A stretch of DNA of 61,886 bases, from positions 1 through 61,886 of IMG/VR virus record IMGVR_UViG_3300025879_000023; one strand, given 5' to 3'. Within the stretch, counting starts at the first letter, position 1, and the number at the start of each line of letters is the position of its first letter. A program made the position numbers and the translations under genes. Source of the stretch: a virus. Shown in pieces: positions 58,115 to 61,886 of the stretch. The notes beneath the pieces are model-generated. The model had not been told where the DNA came from. It saw nothing but the letters and a program-made list of their open reading frames with translations, and did not search any database.

Positions 58115-60526
58115 ATGAATATATACACAAATACCAATAGTTCTTTTCCAAGCCAAGTGGTTAGTGATGCGGAGAAAGCATCGTTAGAGTATGGTATTCA
58201 AGTGGCTAGAGCCATTGAACAAGAATGGTTTGATCAAGGAAGAACTAATGCTAACAGGTATCAAACAAACTATAATAACTTTCATCAATTAAGGTTATAT
58301 GCTAGAGGCGAGCAATCTATACAAAAATACAAAGATGAATTAGCTATTAATGGTGATTTATCTTATCTTAATTTAGATTGGAAGCCAGTACCTGTTATAT
58401 CTAAATTTGTAGATATAGTTGTAAATGGTATGTCGCAAAAAACATACGACATAAAAGCTTTTTCTCAAGATCCAGAATCTTTAAAGAAGCGAACAAATTA
58501 TGCGTTGGCGGTAATGAGGGATATGTATACTCAAGACCTTATTCAAAAAGCTAATCAAATAACTGGTGGTAATTTTTCAAATTCGTCATTAAGCCCTAGC
58601 GAGCTACCAGAAACAAAAGATGAATTAGAGCTGCATATGCAGCTAAGCTATAAGCAATCAGTTGAAATTGCAGAAGAAGAGGCAATAAATAATGTTTTAT
58701 CTGCAAACAAATATGATTTAATTAGACGAAGATTAAATTATGATTTAACCGTACTTGGTATTGCTGCGCTTAAAACGTCTTTTAATAAAGCAAATGGAAT
58801 TGTTGTAGACTATGTAGATCCTGCTTATATGGTATATTCATATACAGAAGATCCAAACTTTGAAGACATTTATTATGTTGGAGAAGTAAAATCAATTACA
58901 ATTGCTGAACTTAAAAAACAATTTCCTAATATAACCGAAGAAGAGTTAAAAGATATTCAGAACATGCCTGGAAATAGCCAGTATGTTTCTGGATGGGGAA
59001 ATTATGATGAAAATACTGTACAGGTTTTATATTTTGAATATAAAACATATTCAAATCAAGTATTTAAAATAAAACAAACAGAATTTGGATTAGAAAAAGC
59101 TATTGAAAAAGATGATAGCTTTAATCCTCCTCAAAACGATAATTTTGAAAGGGTTTCCAGAACTATAGAAGTATTATACTCTGGAGCAAAAGTGTTAGGC
59201 AATAATACTATGCTTGAATGGAAACTAGCGGAGAACATGACTAGGCCATATGCTGATACTACTAAAGTAGAAATGAGCTATGCAATTACAGCGCCTAGGA
59301 TGTATAAAGGTAGAATTGAATCTATAGTTAGTAAGGTAACAGGCTTTGCTGATATGATTCAATTAACGCATTTAAAGCTACAACAAGTTATGTCAAGAAT
59401 AGTTCCAGATGGAGTATTCTTAGATATGGACGGTTTAGCTGAAGTAGATCTTGGTAATGGTACTACATATAACCCAGCTGAAGCATTAAATATGTATTTC
59501 CAGACTGGTAGTGTTGTAGGTAGATCACTTACTCAAGATGGAGAATTAAATAGAGGTAAAATTCCAGTTCAAGAGCTGGCATCGTCTTCAGGGCAAGGCA
59601 AAATAGCTTCCTTAATAAATACATACAACTATTATCTACAAATGATAAGAGATGTAACTGGTTTAAATGAAGCAAGAGACGGTAGTAATCCGGATAAAGA
59701 TGCGCTTCTAGGGCTTCAAAAGATGGCCGCTAATCAATCAAATGTTGCAACTAGGCATATATTACAGTCGAGCTTATATTTAACCCTTAGAGCTTGCGAA
59801 AACATCTCGCTTAGGATTGCAGATTGCTTAGATTTTGAGCTAACCTCAAACGCGCTAGCTAATAGTGTATCTACTTTTAATTTAGAAACATTAAAAGAAA
59901 TAAAAAATTTAAATCTGCATGACTTTGGTATATACTTAGAGTTAGAGCCAGACGAAGAAGAAAAAGCGCAGTTAGAATCTAATATACAAATAGCATTACA
60001 GTCTGGAGGTATTGATTTAGAAGATGCTATAGATATTAGACAAATTAAAAACTTAAAGCTTGCAAATGAGCTTCTTAAATTAAAAAGAAAAAAGAAACAA
60101 GCCGCAATGGAGGCTGCTCAGCTTAATAACATACAAGCTCAAGCCCAAGCAAATGCAGAAACAGCTGAAAAAGCGGCATTTGCAGAGGTTCAAAAACAAC
60201 AAGCTCTTACACAAGAAAAAGTTAATATTGAACAAGCTAAGTCTCAGTTTGAGATACAAAGAATGCAAACAGAAGCTCAAATAAAAAGAGAGCTTATGGC
60301 CGAGGAATTTAATTATCAAATGCAACTAGCACAAATAAGAGCTACTGCTGAAGCTAATAAAATTTCAGAAGTTGAAGATCGTAAAGATAAACGAACAAAA
60401 ATACAAGCCACACAACAATCTGAGTTAATAGATCAAAGAAAAAATGATTTATTGCCAAAAGATTTTGAATCCCAAGGAAATGATGGCCTTGGAGGATTTA
60501 ACTTAGAGCAGTTTACGCCTAGGTAG
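58115..60526 (+). CDS. Portal protein
   Basis: 803 residues. Portal features: N-terminal clip/wing region (YARGEQSIQKYKDELAINGD), conserved VPVISKFVDIVVNGM, central helices, and a long helical C-terminus (about residues 640-770) rich in Q, A and E (KKKQAAMEAAQLNNIQAQAQ) forming the barrel. Length and order TerL-portal-scaffold match crAss-like phages. Dodecameric channel for packaging and ejection. Confidence 0.85.
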   Translation: MNIYTNTNSSFPSQVVSDAEKASLEYGIQVARAIEQEWFDQGRTNANRYQTNYNNFHQLRLYARGEQSIQKYKDELAINGDLSYLNLDWKPVPVISKFVDIVVNGMSQKTYDIKAFSQDPESLKKRTNYALAVMRDMYTQDLIQKANQITGGNFSNSSLSPSELPETKDELELHMQLSYKQSVEIAEEEAINNVLSANKYDLIRRRLNYDLTVLGIAALKTSFNKANGIVVDYVDPAYMVYSYTEDPNFEDIYYVGEVKSITIAELKKQFPNITEEELKDIQNMPGNSQYVSGWGNYDENTVQVLYFEYKTYSNQVFKIKQTEFGLEKAIEKDDSFNPPQNDNFERVSRTIEVLYSGAKVLGNNTMLEWKLAENMTRPYADTTKVEMSYAITAPRMYKGRIESIVSKVTGFADMIQLTHLKLQQVMSRIVPDGVFLDMDGLAEVDLGNGTTYNPAEALNMYFQTGSVVGRSLTQDGELNRGKIPVQELASSSGQGKIASLINTYNYYLQMIRDVTGLNEARDGSNPDKDALLGLQKMAANQSNVATRHILQSSLYLTLRACENISLRIADCLDFELTSNALANSVSTFNLETLKEIKNLNLHDFGIYLELEPDEEEKAQLESNIQIALQSGGIDLEDAIDIRQIKNLKLANELLKLKRKKKQAAMEAAQLNNIQAQAQANAETAEKAAFAEVQKQQALTQEKVNIEQAKSQFEIQRMQTEAQIKRELMAEEFNYQMQLAQIRATAEANKISEVEDRKDKRTKIQATQQSELIDQRKNDLLPKDFESQGNDGLGGFNLEQFTPR

Positions 60527-60557
60527 AAACAATTAATTAATTATATATTATTATATC

Positions 60558-61733
60558 ATGTCAGAACTCGTAAAACAAGAGGGGGATTTTAAATTAAAAA
60601 AGAAAAAACCCGCAATGAAAAAGCTTAATAACAATGAAGATGTTATTAAAGTTGATTTAACACCTAACAAAGAAGAAGATGCCATTCAAGAGCAAAGCAC
60701 AGATGAAAGCGTGTTACGCGCAGAACAACCCGAAGTGGAATTGCAAGAAGTGGTCGAAGGAGACGAAAAACCCAAAGTCGTTACCGAAGAGGTTACTGAA
60801 GAAGAGCCAGTAGTTATTCAAGAAATAACTGAAGATGAGGAAGAGGAAGTTAAAGATTTAACAGAACAAGTTGAACAGGCTGTTCAAGAAAATAACGAAA
60901 CAGGTAAACAATTGCCTGAAAATATTGAAAAGCTAGTTTCTTTTATGGAAGAAACCGGCGGAACTGTAGAAGATTATGTCAGATTAAATGCTGATTATAA
61001 TAATGTAAATAACGAAACATTATTAAAAGAGTACTATAAAAAAACAAGACCTCATTTAGATGCTGAAGAAATACAATTCCTTATGGAAGATACTTTTAGC
61101 TATGACGAGGAACTTGATGATGAGCGAGAAGTAAGAAAAAGAAAACTCGCCTATAAAGAAGAAGTTGCAAAAGCTAAGAACTATCTTGAAGATCTTAAGG
61201 GTAAATATTACGAGGAAATCAAGTTGAGACCTGGTATTACACAAGAGCAAAAGAAAGCGCTTGACTTTTTCAACCGATATAACGAAGAGCAAAGCATAGC
61301 TGCTGAACAACACGAAAGATTTAAAGCTGAAACTAAAAAGCTTTTTTCTGATGATTTCAAAGGTTTTGACATCAATGTAGGAGAAAAGAAATTTAGGTAC
61401 GGTATTCAAAACGTTGAAAAAGTAGCTGAAAACCAATCAAACATCAATAACCTAATTAAGAAGTTCTTAAATGATAAAGGGGATGTTGTTGACACGAAAG
61501 GTTATCACAAAGCTATGTATGCCGCCGAGAACATTGACAAAATAGCAGCACATTTTTATGAGCAAGGAAAATCCGATGCTGTAAAAGAAGTTGTTGCTAA
61601 ATCAAAAAATCCAAGCACTGATGTAAGACAAGCCGCCGCAGGCGATGTTTATATCAATGGATTGAAAGTTAAAGCTATTAGCGGTCTTGATTCTTCAAAA
61701 CTTAGAATTAAAACAAAAAAATTTAACAATTAA
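60558..61733 (+). CDS. Scaffold-like acidic protein upstream of the capsid gene
   Basis: 391 residues. Highly acidic, disordered N-terminal half (EEPVVIQEITEDEEEEVKDL), helical middle, basic C-terminal end (SKLRIKTKKFNN). The acidic-to-basic layout next to portal and capsid is that of a head scaffold; the basic end would bind capsid subunits. No protease motif visible. Leader has ATTAATTAATTATAT. Confidence 0.65.
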   Translation: MSELVKQEGDFKLKKKKPAMKKLNNNEDVIKVDLTPNKEEDAIQEQSTDESVLRAEQPEVELQEVVEGDEKPKVVTEEVTEEEPVVIQEITEDEEEEVKDLTEQVEQAVQENNETGKQLPENIEKLVSFMEETGGTVEDYVRLNADYNNVNNETLLKEYYKKTRPHLDAEEIQFLMEDTFSYDEELDDEREVRKRKLAYKEEVAKAKNYLEDLKGKYYEEIKLRPGITQEQKKALDFFNRYNEEQSIAAEQHERFKAETKKLFSDDFKGFDINVGEKKFRYGIQNVEKVAENQSNINNLIKKFLNDKGDVVDTKGYHKAMYAAENIDKIAAHFYEQGKSDAVKEVVAKSKNPSTDVRQAAAGDVYINGLKVKAISGLDSSKLRIKTKKFNN

Positions 61734-61744
61734 AAAAATTAATT

Positions 61745-61886
61745 ATGGCAGTAGTCGCGCCCGTATATGGGTCAATTAAACCGTCTCAGAAGCAACAACT
61801 TCTTGAGTCAAATTATTTAAACTTTACAGACGGATCTGGAAATGATTTCGCACAACAGTATTTACCTGAAATTTATGAGGCTGAAG
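61745..61886 (+). CDS. Major capsid protein, 3' truncated
   Basis: First 47 codons only, cut by the window end. MAVVAPVYGSIKPSQKQQLL, ESNYLNFTDGSGNDFAQQYL, PEIYEAE resembles the N-terminus of crAss-like capsid proteins (QYLPEIYEAE). HK97-fold shell subunit by position and this match. The rest lies outside the window. Confidence 0.65.
   Translation, partial: MAVVAPVYGSIKPSQKQQLLESNYLNFTDGSGNDFAQQYLPEIYEAE

Noticed and set aside
1-61886. Circular genome, since the partial capsid frame at the end joins in frame with the partial gene at the start
   Set aside because: A frame match happens one time in three by chance, and joining would fuse a capsid N-terminus to a connector protein.
1-61886. 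tRNA genes
   Set aside because: No cloverleaf with a T-loop consensus was recognised in the intergenic gaps; a tRNA search tool would be decisive.

Overview
The window is one long piece of a tailed double-stranded DNA phage genome, AT-rich by eye and almost entirely coding. Both ends cut through genes: a head-tail connector gene at the left end and the probable major capsid gene at the right end. The order terminase - portal - scaffold-like - capsid, with ring/stopper and 'muzzle'-type tail proteins, cargo-type internal proteins and a very large polyvalent protein elsewhere, recalls crAss-like (Crassvirales) podoviruses, especially the Cellulophaga-type phages of marine Bacteroidota. Host hints agree: starts lack Shine-Dalgarno sequences and sit in A/T-rich leaders, and promoters resemble the Bacteroidota TTG / TAnnTTTG pattern. 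No integrase or lysogeny gene is visible, so a lytic phage is likely. These assignments come from recognition of protein families, not from database searches.

Layout. (1) 1-17.06 kb, plus strand: connector and tail-tube/muzzle proteins, a cupin, an ejection-type protein with an apparent programmed -1 frameshift, a cargo-type protein, a 2212-residue polyvalent protein with an HExxH motif, and small basic or membrane proteins. A bidirectional terminator at 17.1 kb separates it from (2) 17.16-34.0 kb, minus strand: class I ribonucleotide reductase, thymidylate synthase, MazG-type proteins, primase-helicase, SSB, exonuclease and ERF recombination genes, a resolvase-like nuclease, a sigma-70-family factor, a DnaA domain IV-like protein and many tiny genes. 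No DNA polymerase gene is visible. The right part of this block (30.2-34.0 kb) carries nine near-identical promoter-leader cassettes, most placed just before a small gene. (3) 34.0-34.48 kb: a non-coding control region from which transcription diverges. (4) 34.48-49.05 kb, plus strand: an array of tail fibre, receptor-binding and fibre-chaperone genes with shared modules. (5) 49.16-54.57 kb, plus strand: GroEL, GroES, small proteins and lysis genes (holin candidates, M15 endolysin). (6) 54.6-61.9 kb, plus strand: a tandem-GroES-like protein, terminase, portal, scaffold-like protein and the capsid start.

How it may work together. Host-type promoters beside the control region would switch on the small minus-strand genes first. 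The minus block then supplies nucleotides, replication and recombination proteins, and a phage sigma factor and HTH proteins could switch to the plus-strand virion, chaperone and lysis genes. A roughly 47-bp dyad element occurs three times: in the control region, between early genes, and over the start codon of an HTH gene. It is the best candidate for an undescribed regulatory or origin signal.
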